A stretch of 64,000 bases of DNA from NCBI GenBank assembly GCA_013697955.1, contig JACCVV010000041.1:1-64000 (forward strand), in the 5' to 3' direction. The notes below the pieces were generated by a model. The model did no database searches. It was not told the origin of the DNA and was given only the letters and a program-made list of their open reading frames with translations. A program made the translations under genes and the position numbers. Source of the DNA: Tatlockia sp. GTDB taxonomy: Bacteria; Pseudomonadota; Gammaproteobacteria; Legionellales; Legionellaceae. How positions within the stretch are numbered: the first letter of the stretch is position 1; every line of letters starts with the position of its first letter. Below are positions 9,985 through 19,382 of the stretch, one piece after another.

Positions 9985-11163
9985 GTGCCTAACTCAAAAT
10001 TTATAGGTGGTCTTTTATTAATAGTGGGCACATCAATTGGTGGTGGTATGCTAGCGCTTCCGGTGTCAACTGCTGAATTGGGTTTTGGTAATTCAATTTT
10101 TTATCTTATCTTTTGCTGGCTCATTATGACTGTGGGCGCGTTGCTCATTCTTGAAGTTAATCTGCGTTTACCAGCAGGAAGCAGCATGGTTTCTATGGCA
10201 AAATCCACCTTAGGGTTGCCGGGTCAAATCATTGCGTGGATTACGTATCTTCTCCTATTTTACACTTTGCTCGCCGCTTACATTTCGGGTGGCTCAGATG
10301 TGTTGAGTGGTTTGCTGCAACAAGCTAATTTAAACCTGCCGAGCTGGTGCACTTCACTTCTTTTTACGTTGACCTTTAGCTTAATTGTCTATGGGGGAAT
10401 TCGTTCTGTTGATTATGTTAACCGCGGGTTAATGTTCGGGAAATTAGGCATTTACCTGTTATTGATTTTTCTTATTAGCCCTCATATTGATAGATCAATA
10501 CTAAGCGGTGGTTCGCAAAAGGCAATTACGGGAAGCCTTATGGTCTTAATAACTTCCTTTGGATTTGCCTCAATAGTACCTAGTTTAAGGGAATATTTTC
10601 ATGACGATATTCCTAGTCTTCGCAAAGTAATTTTTTTTGGCTCTTTAGTCCCTTTAATCTGCTACATCATATGGGATGCTGTGATAATGGGAGTTGTACA
10701 ACGCGACGGTTTAATAGCGTTGGCCACTAACAGTCATGCTACCAGCGGTTTAATAAAAGCTTTGTCAATGGCTGTTGAAAGCCGATGGATTACCGGCTTT
10801 TTCAGCTTTTTCACTTCAATTTGCATGGTTACCGCTTTTCTTGGTGTGTCAATTGGATTATTTGATTTTCTGGCAGATGGCCTAACTTTGAAGAAATCTG
10901 GTATTCAAGGTAAAACCACTTTGGCACTCACCTTCATTCCCCCTTTGGCGGTAGTGCTAATAAATCCAGGTATTTACCTGCATGCGCTAAGTTATGCAGG
11001 TTTTTGCTGTGTAGTATTATTACTACTACTACCCTCAATTATGGCTTGGAGAGCCCGTAAAATAAATACTGGCGATGAGAATGTCTGGGTAGTACCTGGT
11101 GGCACTGTATTTCTCTGTCTAATAGCCATTATTGCGTTATTTTTACTCGGTGTAGCGATTTAA
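9985..11163 (+). CDS. aromatic amino-acid permease (TyrP/HAAAP family), copy 2
   Basis: The second tandem TyrP-like permease, 392 aa, with the same N-terminal G-T-S-I-G-G-G-M-L-A-L-P motif and topology as its neighbour. The start is GTG at 9985, the codon that aligns with the start of copy 1 (KFIGG against RFIGG); the upstream AGGATT is a weak ribosome-binding site. A 53-bp gap separates the two genes, so cotranscription is likely. The central loop (about 165-185) and the C-terminal 30 residues differ most from copy 1, so the two may differ in affinity or substrate. Confidence 0.9.
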   Translation: MPNSKFIGGLLLIVGTSIGGGMLALPVSTAELGFGNSIFYLIFCWLIMTVGALLILEVNLRLPAGSSMVSMAKSTLGLPGQIIAWITYLLLFYTLLAAYISGGSDVLSGLLQQANLNLPSWCTSLLFTLTFSLIVYGGIRSVDYVNRGLMFGKLGIYLLLIFLISPHIDRSILSGGSQKAITGSLMVLITSFGFASIVPSLREYFHDDIPSLRKVIFFGSLVPLICYIIWDAVIMGVVQRDGLIALATNSHATSGLIKALSMAVESRWITGFFSFFTSICMVTAFLGVSIGLFDFLADGLTLKKSGIQGKTTLALTFIPPLAVVLINPGIYLHALSYAGFCCVVLLLLLPSIMAWRARKINTGDENVWVVPGGTVFLCLIAIIALFLLGVAI

Positions 11164-11240
11164 TCAGTTGATGGACCGTGCTAAATACTTGGTATTTCAT
11201 TATTTGGCAGAATCAATGGATTTATTTAATGAATCAAATT

Positions 11241-12050
11241 ATGAACAAAAAAAGACCATTTTTAAAATGGGCTGGGAACAAATACCATTGTATTGAAACT
11301 ATCTTGAATACATTCCCTGCTGCCAATCGGCTGATTGAACCGTTTACTGGCTCAGGTGCGATTTTTTTAAATTCTAATTTTAAAAATTATCTTTTAGCAG
11401 ACGAAAATAATGATTTGATAACCTTATTCAGATTTCTGCAGGATGAAGGCGAAGATTTTATTAACTATTGTTCCTTATTATTTACTCGTGAAAATAATAA
11501 CAAGGAAAAATATTATGAATTTCGTACCGAATTCAATCAGTGCACTGATCTCAAATTAAGAGCTTCCCTTTTTCTGTATTTAAATCGTCATGGCTATAAT
11601 GGCTTGTGCCGCTATAATAAAAGTGGCATATATAACGTCCCATTTGGACTTTACCGCAATCCTTATTTTCCTCGTCAGGAAATGAATCATTTTCATCAAA
11701 AATCAAAGTCTACCCTATTTATACAATCGGATTTTCGCAAGATTTTTGAAAAAGCAAAAGCCGGTGACCTCATTTATTGTGATCCCCCTTATGTACCCTT
11801 ATCCGATAGTGCAAATTTTGCATCCTATACCAATAAAAAATTTATGGAAAAGGATCAAATTGATTTAGCTTATTTGGCTGAGAAAAGTTCTAAAAAGGGA
11901 ATTGCAGTAGTTATATCTAACCATGACACCGAATTTACTCGTCATTATTACCGAAATAGCGAGATTAAATCCTTCCCAGTAATGCGCTCTATAAGCTGCC
12001 ATGCTAATAAGCGTTTTCCGGTTCAGGAGTTAGTCGCAATTTTTAGGTGA
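11241..12050 (+). CDS. dam: DNA adenine methylase (GATC-type)
   Basis: An S-adenosylmethionine-dependent N6-adenine methyltransferase of the Dam family, expected to modify GATC sites. The start ATG at 11241 is chosen because it gives the family's N-terminus (NKKRPFLKWAGNK, compare E. coli Dam KKNRAFLKWAGGK); two upstream in-frame starts add unrelated residues. The AdoMet-binding region P-F-T-G-S-G is at 34-39 and the catalytic DPPY at 181-184. The 269 aa compare with 278 in E. coli. No paired restriction endonuclease gene is nearby, so an orphan regulatory or mismatch-repair role is more likely than restriction-modification. Confidence 0.93.
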   Translation: MNKKRPFLKWAGNKYHCIETILNTFPAANRLIEPFTGSGAIFLNSNFKNYLLADENNDLITLFRFLQDEGEDFINYCSLLFTRENNNKEKYYEFRTEFNQCTDLKLRASLFLYLNRHGYNGLCRYNKSGIYNVPFGLYRNPYFPRQEMNHFHQKSKSTLFIQSDFRKIFEKAKAGDLIYCDPPYVPLSDSANFASYTNKKFMEKDQIDLAYLAEKSSKKGIAVVISNHDTEFTRHYYRNSEIKSFPVMRSISCHANKRFPVQELVAIFR

Positions 12051-12218
12051 GTGCCGGGTTTATTCACTCGAGCCTAGGTCTATTAGGTATTTTAAGCAAT
12101 ATATACCCTTTTATTGGCTGAATTCCGCTTATAAAACGCTATGGGATTTTACCTTGTAATTTATTTGCTGACCTGACTACATTTTGATTTAGATTTCATT
12201 ACTAAAGAATTCGATGAT

Positions 12219-13487
12219 CTATTGTGCAATCGTGCGAATATCCTTCATAAAAAAGGCAAGTATGGTTACTAATAGAAGTGAAATTGGTAGTACTGAAAGA
12301 GCAATTTGATAATCCACTACGGTGTAAATATGTTCGCCGGCAATAAAACCGCTATCGCCTACAGTATCTAATAGTTTTCCTACTAGGGGTTGAAATATGA
12401 CACCGCCAAGAGTCACTATCATATTTACAGCAGCAAAGACAGTTCCTGATAGTTTTGCTCCACTATTTTCTTTGGCCATAATGAAAACAATAATTTCAGC
12501 CGCTGAGAATACGCCGTAGAAAAAAAGCAGAATATTTAGCCATATATAAGATAAATTATGGGCATATAAAACAATTGAGATACAAATGAAAGCCATCACT
12601 GCGCCAACTACTAAGGGTAAAACTCGACGCCCAGAGGTATCAGAGTAAAATCCAGCAATTGGTGCTCCAACCGCCCAGCCCAGAAACATGGCAGAAATAG
12701 TTCTGGCAGCCTCAACTTTAGTTAAATGATGTGCCTGTTCCAAATAGCTTTTGCCCCATAGTTCGCCAAAAACAGATAAAGAGGTATAGAGGCAAGCACC
12801 CACAAATCCGATAAGCCAAACCTGGGGCGATGACAAAACATGCCAGACATTTTTGAAAAATTCAGGTAAGGGATGACCATCCGGTTTATAAACTTCAGGC
12901 CCATCACGGACAATAATAAATATAAGCACGCTAAGTACTGCACCAATAGTTACCATCAAGTTCAGCACATGATGCCATCCTACTGTTACAGCAATATGAG
13001 TAATTTTTACTTCACCATAAACCAAACCCAACATTCCCAAGGTAGTTATTAAGCCTGCTACTAATGAAAAATAACGTCGAGGTAACCAATGGATTGTCAG
13101 TGACAAGACACCCACAAATGCGAAAGAAGAACCAAATCCAACTAAAAATCGGCCTGATCCTGCTATGAGCATAGAAGTAGTATCGGTAAACATCCAAGAA
13201 CCTACGGTACAACAAAGACAAGCAAAAGTAAGTAAGCGCCGAGGCCCAAAGCGATCCATTAACATGCCAACAGGTAATTGCATGGGAGAATAGGCAAAAT
13301 AATAAAAGGCTGATAATTGGCCAAAGGTCGTTGCGGAAATATGTCCAAAAGCTGCACTAAGCTCGCTTTGTAAAGCGCCAGGAATAATTCTTAATACGAA
13401 TTCGTAACAATAAAAAAATGCACCCACAGCACAAACAAGACTGCCAAAATATAATTGATGTTTAGAGATACGACTAGTTATCTGCAT
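12219..13487 (-). CDS. MFS transporter, Legionella Pht-like (pair A, second gene)
   Basis: A 12-TM major facilitator of 422 aa. The N-terminus has the F-x-Y-C-Y-E-F-V-L-R-x-x-P pattern shared with the other four transporters of this type in the window and with the Legionella Pht transporters, which import amino acids or nucleosides in the phagosome. The motif A-like D-R-F-G-P-R-R follows TM2. Its ATG overlaps the end of the upstream MFS gene by 14 bp, so the two are translationally coupled. The substrate is unknown; naming it to a particular Pht member would need a tree. Confidence 0.85.
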   Translation of the reverse strand: MQITSRISKHQLYFGSLVCAVGAFFYCYEFVLRIIPGALQSELSAAFGHISATTFGQLSAFYYFAYSPMQLPVGMLMDRFGPRRLLTFACLCCTVGSWMFTDTTSMLIAGSGRFLVGFGSSFAFVGVLSLTIHWLPRRYFSLVAGLITTLGMLGLVYGEVKITHIAVTVGWHHVLNLMVTIGAVLSVLIFIIVRDGPEVYKPDGHPLPEFFKNVWHVLSSPQVWLIGFVGACLYTSLSVFGELWGKSYLEQAHHLTKVEAARTISAMFLGWAVGAPIAGFYSDTSGRRVLPLVVGAVMAFICISIVLYAHNLSYIWLNILLFFYGVFSAAEIIVFIMAKENSGAKLSGTVFAAVNMIVTLGGVIFQPLVGKLLDTVGDSGFIAGEHIYTVVDYQIALSVLPISLLLVTILAFFMKDIRTIAQ

Positions 13488-14772
13488 TAGCGTAAGTTTC
13501 TTTCAAAAAGAAGGTTAAAATAGCAGCAATTACAATGCCTATGGGTACTATGGATAAAGCGAATTGGTAGTCTGCTGCCGTATAGAGCTGCTGTAATTTA
13601 TCAATAGGCACAGCATCTATTGGTACATCTTTAATATGCGATGCTAAACTCATATCCAGTAGTTTTCCAACCATTGGTTGCAAAAACATCGCACCTAACA
13701 TAACTATCATATTCGTTGTAGCCATTGCGGTACCGGCAGCTTCAGTAGGACTTAATTCACGGCCTACAGCAAAAACAATACATTGAGCACTATATAAAAG
13801 TCCTAGGAAAAACATTAATATTTCTATTTGAATTTGAGTCAAACCGGGCAGATAAAGAATGATGATCATGATAATTGCGGCACCGCTAGCACCAAAAAAC
13901 ATCGGTAACTTACGGCGTTTCAATTTATCCGAAATATAACCCATTAACGGCGCACCAATTGTAACGCCAAAGAATAATAATGAATTGGCAAAATCAGCTG
14001 CATGAGGTGATAAGCCATGTGCATGTTTTAAATAGGGTATGCCCCATAATTCAGCAAAAACCGTAGTCGGCAAATAGACCAAACAGCCATACATACCATT
14101 TATCCAAATTTGCTTGCTTCGTACGATGATACCCAAATCAATCATTGATTTTTTAAAGTTGGTTACTGTGCCACTTTTTCGTTGATGACTTTTTTTATCG
14201 CGAATACCAAACCAAAGGATGAAGACTAAGCCTAGTCCAAAAAATGCAGTTAAATTAACTGTTTCGCGCCAGCCGATTTTAATCACCAGACTTCCTAATA
14301 GGTTATCGCCAATCATGGCGCCTATCGTTCCCAATGCGGTAGCAAGGCCTGAGACCATGCCAAGCTTGTCTTCTGGCAACCAAATAGTTGCGAGCTTAAG
14401 AACACCGACAAAAGCAAAGGCTGAGCCAAAACCCACCATAAAGCGGCCAAGAGCTGCAATCCAGAATACCGTTGTACCAGCAAAAATAAAGGTCCCAATC
14501 ACACAAATCAAACAAGCAATGGTAATCAATAATCGTGGACCATAACGGTCAAGCAGAACGCCAACCGGTATTTGTAAAGGAACATAGGCATAATAATAAA
14601 AGGCAGAAAGAACGCCAAAACCAGTTGCAGATAAATTGAAGTGTTCCCTTAGCGCATGCTCCATAACACTGGGGGAAATCCTTAAAAAATATTCATAACT
14701 GTAATAAATAGCCCCAAGGCCGCAGATTAACCAGCCCATAAGCATATAATTTCTGGTGTTCGTATTATGCAA
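13474..14772 (-). CDS. MFS transporter, Legionella Pht-like (pair A, first gene)
   Basis: A 432-aa, 12-TM major facilitator with the N-terminal Y-S-Y-E-Y-F-L-R-I-S-P-S-V-M pattern and D-R-Y-G-P-R after TM2. It lies 37 bp downstream of the malic enzyme gene and overlaps the next MFS gene, suggesting one operon: malic enzyme, then two transporters. That context is compatible with uptake of a carbon source feeding central metabolism, but this is only inference. A charged central loop with K-K-S-H-Q-R-K (about 195-205) separates the two six-helix bundles. Confidence 0.85.
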   Translation of the reverse strand: MHNTNTRNYMLMGWLICGLGAIYYSYEYFLRISPSVMEHALREHFNLSATGFGVLSAFYYYAYVPLQIPVGVLLDRYGPRLLITIACLICVIGTFIFAGTTVFWIAALGRFMVGFGSAFAFVGVLKLATIWLPEDKLGMVSGLATALGTIGAMIGDNLLGSLVIKIGWRETVNLTAFFGLGLVFILWFGIRDKKSHQRKSGTVTNFKKSMIDLGIIVRSKQIWINGMYGCLVYLPTTVFAELWGIPYLKHAHGLSPHAADFANSLLFFGVTIGAPLMGYISDKLKRRKLPMFFGASGAAIIMIIILYLPGLTQIQIEILMFFLGLLYSAQCIVFAVGRELSPTEAAGTAMATTNMIVMLGAMFLQPMVGKLLDMSLASHIKDVPIDAVPIDKLQQLYTAADYQFALSIVPIGIVIAAILTFFLKETYANADN

Positions 14773-14809
14773 AACAAACTCCTTACTTAAATTGATTAAA
14801 GAACATCAA

Positions 14810-16042
14810 TTAATAACCTTCACGACTGACGCCACTTGCTCGAGCAGCACAAGCCACTGCAAGGGGCACGCGTTCTTTTAATCTGGGATCGAAAGGTTTG
14901 GGAATAAAATAATCCGGGCCAAAATCCCAATTGGTCACGCCGGGATAGCTGTCTTTAATACTTTGCGGTACAGGTTCCTTTGCCAAGTGGCGAATAGCTT
15001 CAACCGCAGCAATTTGCATTGATTGATTAATACAAGTTGCACGTACATCTAAAGCGCCGCGGAAAATGTATGGAAAGCAGAGAACATTATTGACCTGATT
15101 AGGATAATCAGACCTTCCAGTAGCAATAATTAAATCATCTCTTACTTCACGTGCAAGACTGGGTCTGATTTCGGGATCTGGATTTGAAAGAGCAAAAATT
15201 ACTGGCTTTGGTGCCATTAATTTTAAAAGTTCTGCATTCAAAAGATCGGGTTTTGCAACACCAATAAATACATCAGCGTCTACTAAAGCATCAGCAAGGG
15301 TTCTTTTATCTGTCTTGCGAGCGAATGCAAATTTATAATGATTCAAATCTTCACGACCCGTATGAATAACCCCTTTCGTGTCTAAAAGCAGCATTTTATC
15401 TTTATCTGCGCCCAAGGCAACCAATAAGCGCATGGAGGCGATACCCGCAGCTCCAGCTCCAATGCAGACAATATTTACATCAGAAAGTTTTTTTCCTTGT
15501 AAATCGAGAGCATTTAGTAAACCTGCGGCAACTACAATAGCTGTTCCATGCTGATCATCATGAAAAACAGGAATATTGAGCTGTTCAATCAGAGCCTGTT
15601 CAATTTCAAAGCATTCTGGAGCTTTGATATCTTCTAAATTAATCCCGCCAAAGGTTGGGGAAATTCGTTTTGCAGTCGCTATAAAAGCTTGTGGATCTTC
15701 TGCGTCAATTTCGATATCAAACACATCAATATCAGCGAATCGCTTAAATAATACAGCCTTACCTTCCATAACTGGTTTAGAGGCCAAAGGTCCGACATCT
15801 CCTAGTCCTAAAACTGCTGTTCCATTAGTCATCACAGCTACCAAATTTCCTTTAGCAGTATAGCGATAGACATCTTCCGGGTTTTCAGCAATAGCGAGTA
15901 CGGGTTCCGCAACGCCAGGTGTATAGGCTAATGATAAATCATCTTGTGAATTGGTGGGTTTAGTCACATTAACAGCAAGTTTTCCAGGGATTGGGAATTC
16001 GTGATAATGTAGCGCACGCGATTTTAATACATCTTTATCCAA
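14810..16042 (-). CDS. malic enzyme (NAD(P)-dependent, decarboxylating)
   Basis: Oxidative decarboxylation of malate to pyruvate, cytoplasmic. The 410-aa protein matches the N-terminal catalytic half of MaeB-type enzymes and lacks the phosphotransacetylase-like C-terminal domain of E. coli MaeB. The malic-enzyme signature F-H-D-D-Q-H-G-T-A is at about 159-167 and the nucleotide-binding G-A-G-A-A-G at about 195-200. The start is probably TTG at 16042, since LSLAYTPGVA is positioned correctly from it, though the ribosome-binding site is weak. It lies downstream of the rpmE terminator and upstream of two MFS genes in the same orientation. Confidence 0.93.
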   Translation of the reverse strand: MDKDVLKSRALHYHEFPIPGKLAVNVTKPTNSQDDLSLAYTPGVAEPVLAIAENPEDVYRYTAKGNLVAVMTNGTAVLGLGDVGPLASKPVMEGKAVLFKRFADIDVFDIEIDAEDPQAFIATAKRISPTFGGINLEDIKAPECFEIEQALIEQLNIPVFHDDQHGTAIVVAAGLLNALDLQGKKLSDVNIVCIGAGAAGIASMRLLVALGADKDKMLLLDTKGVIHTGREDLNHYKFAFARKTDKRTLADALVDADVFIGVAKPDLLNAELLKLMAPKPVIFALSNPDPEIRPSLAREVRDDLIIATGRSDYPNQVNNVLCFPYIFRGALDVRATCINQSMQIAAVEAIRHLAKEPVPQSIKDSYPGVTNWDFGPDYFIPKPFDPRLKERVPLAVACAARASGVSREGY

Positions 16043-16114
16043 AATGCTTACTCTCTATTTAAACAACTCGGCAAAAAATCATATAGAAAAACGTTAGAGA
16101 AAAACAGTGATTTT

Positions 16115-16144
16115 GAAAAAAAAAGGCGCATCTTTATTGCGCCT
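16115..16144 (-). terminator. Rho-independent terminator of rpmE
   Basis: Read on the minus strand, a 7-bp perfect stem (AGGCGCA/TGCGCCT) with a 7-nt loop is followed by a run of nine T. It lies about 40 bp beyond the rpmE stop codon and upstream of the malic enzyme gene. Confidence 0.8.
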
Positions 16145-16186
16145 ATAAAGCTGTTTTTATAAATATCCTAACGCTTACTCGTTCTA

Positions 16187-16396
16187 TTACTCGCCACGCT
16201 TCTTATAGCGATCACGGAATTTCTGAACTCGACCACCAGTGTCAACAAGTTTTTGTTTGCCGGTATAGAAAGGATGGCATTGTGAACATACTTCGATACT
16301 TAGAGCTTTAGATAAGGTTGAACCGGTTTCGAAGGTATGTCCGCAACTGCAGGTTACATTGATTTTTTGATATTCTGGATGAATTGAAGCTTTCAT
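16187..16396 (-). CDS. rpmE: 50S ribosomal protein L31 (zinc-binding form)
   Basis: A 69-aa large-subunit ribosomal protein. It starts at the ATG at 16396 (MKASIHPEY, the family N-terminus) with a GAGAGAG site upstream; the longer frame upstream adds unrelated residues. The zinc-ribbon residues are present as C-S-C-G-H (C16, C18) and C-S-Q-C (C37, C40), so this is the C+ form. It has its own promoter and terminator, so it is monocistronic. Confidence 0.95.
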   Translation of the reverse strand: MKASIHPEYQKINVTCSCGHTFETGSTLSKALSIEVCSQCHPFYTGKQKLVDTGGRVQKFRDRYKKRGE

Positions 16397-16471
16397 AATA
16401 CTGCTCTCTCTTAATAGAGTATCGCCACCTGAACCCTTGCCAGGCACCATACTCATAACAAATGACGCGCA

Positions 16472-16500
16472 ACATTAGCAGAAATATAAGTATAGATCAA
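16472..16500 (-). promoter_or_regulatory. probable rpmE promoter
   Basis: On the minus strand, TTGATC (16495-16500), a 17-bp spacer and TAATGT (16472-16477) form a reasonable sigma-70 promoter about 75 bp upstream of the rpmE start codon. Confidence 0.5.
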
Positions 16501-16602
16501 TTTTTTTAGTTTAGAGAAAGGTCTAATAAGTTCAAATTTTGACTTAAAAAAAATTTATCTTTGCTGAGACCCTGCTTTTCATAGCTCAACTATAATGTGT
16601 CT

Positions 16603-16745
16603 TGGATTGGATTAAATCACACGCCTGTAACACGGGCCAGGTATCCTGATCGAATTTTGCTTATACCTCAAAAGCAAGAATACCGGAGCCCTGGTTTTGT
16701 CTTAACCCCGTTATCTGTTTTAGGTTTAAGCGCTTGTTGTAAAGA
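16603..16745 (+). ncRNA. ssrS: probable 6S RNA
   Basis: The gap between rpmE and the exonuclease genes holds a sequence that resembles gammaproteobacterial 6S RNA, which binds sigma-70 RNA polymerase in stationary phase. GGGCCAGG...CCTGAtCG near 16637-16655 matches the conserved 5' arm of E. coli 6S (GGGCCAG...CCTGAgCCG), and the opposite arm CGGAGCCCTGG follows near 16685-16695. A stem TTGCTT/AAGCAA caps the apical arm and TTAAATC/GGTTTAA can close the base. A TATAAT -10 at 16591-16596 places the start near 16603; no good -35 is visible. The 3' end is uncertain. Confidence 0.6.
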
Positions 16746-16751
16746 GCTACT

Positions 16752-17531
16752 CTAGTCAAGACTGAGATCAAGCTCTACCCAGGCCGGCGCATGATCTGAG
16801 GGCCGTTCCCACTTTCTTGGTTCTTTATCAATTTTGGATTGCTTGCATAATGCATTTAAATTGTCATTCAGCAAAATGTGATCAATTCTCAATCCTCTAT
16901 TTCGTCTAAAGTTAGCAGCACGATAATCCCACCAACTAAATAGTTTTTCTTCCTGAGGAAAATTACGGAAACTATCGTGAAGACCCATGTCGAGCAGATC
17001 TTGAAAAGCCTGGCGCTCAGGTTTACTAACGAAAATACAATCATTCCAAACTACTGGGTCATAGACATCACGGTCATCAGGAGCGATATTGAAATCGCCA
17101 ACAACAACCACTTTGGAATATAAATTTAGTTGTTGCTGAATATAATCTTTCACTTTCGCAAGCCATCTCAATTTATATTCGTATTTTTCGGAAGCCAAAT
17201 CCGAGCCGTTAGGTATGTATAGATTTATTAAGCGTAAATCTCCAATGGTTGCTGCTAAAATTCGTCTTTGCGGATCATCCAGATTGGGGATATCACAAAT
17301 GATTTCAGTTTGGGGGTAGCGACTAATGATTGCAACGCCGTTATAACTTTTTTGCCCCCTATAACACACATGGTAGCCCCGTTCGCTAAAAGCATCTCGC
17401 GGGAAATTCTCATCAATCATTTTAGTTTCCTGTACCGCCAGGATAGAGACACCCGAGGATTCCAGCCAGGTGAATACCTGATCAAGGCGAATTTTTAAGG
17501 AGTTTACATTCCAACTAGCTAATTTAAGCAC
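16752..17531 (-). CDS. exonuclease III family protein, paralogue 1
   Basis: A metal-dependent AP endonuclease/3' exonuclease of the ExoIII/EEP fold, for base-excision repair. The likely start is GTG at 17531 (giving MLKLASWNVNS), because GGAG lies six bases before it; ATG at 17543 is the alternative. Motifs Q-E-T-K (about 34-37), G-D-F-N-I-A (about 145-150) and S-D-H-A-P (near the end) are intact. About 259 aa. It overlaps the stop of paralogue 2 by 8 bp, as in a coupled operon. Two ExoIII-type enzymes with different activities are also found in Neisseria (NApe and NExo). Confidence 0.9.
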   Translation of the reverse strand: MLKLASWNVNSLKIRLDQVFTWLESSGVSILAVQETKMIDENFPRDAFSERGYHVCYRGQKSYNGVAIISRYPQTEIICDIPNLDDPQRRILAATIGDLRLINLYIPNGSDLASEKYEYKLRWLAKVKDYIQQQLNLYSKVVVVGDFNIAPDDRDVYDPVVWNDCIFVSKPERQAFQDLLDMGLHDSFRNFPQEEKLFSWWDYRAANFRRNRGLRIDHILLNDNLNALCKQSKIDKEPRKWERPSDHAPAWVELDLSLD

Positions 17532-18312
17532 ACCAATCTCCATCGTATTCAATAATCAGTGGCGCATGATCAGACCATCTAGCCTCTCGTGAAATGGATA
17601 CTTTTCTCACACTTTCAGTTAAACCCGGCGTAATGACTTGATAGTCAATTCTCCAACCCACGTTGTTATCCCATGCACCACGATTGCGATATGACCACCA
17701 TGTATAGTGTCCTTCTTCAGGATTAATAACCCTAAAAGCATCGACAAACCCCATTTCGCCAAAAAGTTTATCCATCCAGGCTCTTTCTTCTGGTAAAAAC
17801 CCTGAATTCTTTTGATTGGTTTTCCAGTTTTTCAAATCGATTTGCTTGTGAGCGATATTCCAATCGCCGCAAAGGATTAATTCCCGTCCCTGAGTTTTCA
17901 AACACTTAAGATGCTCTGCAAAGCGGTCTAAAAAATCATATTTCACAGCTTGGCGGATCTCTCCGCTTGTTCCTGAGGGCAAATATAAAGAAACTACAGA
18001 GAGTTTTGGATAATCAAACTGTATATAACGGCCTTCATTGTCACAGGTTTCAAAGCCAAGCCCTGTTATAACATTTTGCGGCTTTTGTTTGGCAAAAATA
18101 GCAACACCGCTGTAGCCTTTTTTTAGCGCATCAAAATAACGGCAGAAATAATTTGAAGGATAAAAAATTTCCGCAGCGCCATTTAATTGTGATTCTTGTG
18201 CTTTTGTCTCCTGAAAACAGATTAAATCAGCATCTTGTTCGATGAGCCATTCATAAAAACCATTACGGGCAGCAGCACGAGCGCCATTTGCATTAAAACT
18301 TATTATCTTCAA
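17524..18312 (-). CDS. xthA: exonuclease III family protein, paralogue 2
   Basis: The second ExoIII/EEP enzyme, 262 aa, beginning KIISFNANGARAAA as in the classical XthA/NApe branch. Q-E-T-K (about 35-38), G-D-W-N-I-A (about 149-154) and S-D-H-A-P (about 248-252) supply the metal-binding and catalytic residues. The start is TTG at 18312 with AGGAG at the right distance. It is followed at once by paralogue 1 and preceded by wrbA with a 9-bp gap. Keeping two separate branches of the family in one operon suggests a division of labour between abasic-site cleavage and 3'-end clean-up, which the sequence alone cannot assign. Confidence 0.92.
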   Translation of the reverse strand: MKIISFNANGARAAARNGFYEWLIEQDADLICFQETKAQESQLNGAAEIFYPSNYFCRYFDALKKGYSGVAIFAKQKPQNVITGLGFETCDNEGRYIQFDYPKLSVVSLYLPSGTSGEIRQAVKYDFLDRFAEHLKCLKTQGRELILCGDWNIAHKQIDLKNWKTNQKNSGFLPEERAWMDKLFGEMGFVDAFRVINPEEGHYTWWSYRNRGAWDNNVGWRIDYQVITPGLTESVRKVSISREARWSDHAPLIIEYDGDWCA

Positions 18313-18321
18313 AATTTTCTC

Positions 18322-19252
<931 letters not shown>

Positions 19253-19382
19253 TGGACAATTCTGTTTATTCTAAAAAAGGTTGAGTATACCAAAAAATCT
19301 AAGCTTTAATGTGCTTTAATTAAGGAAGAGCTCAGACCGGCTGCTGAAAAGTAGCGCAGGATTTTAAAAAAAATAGGTTTCT

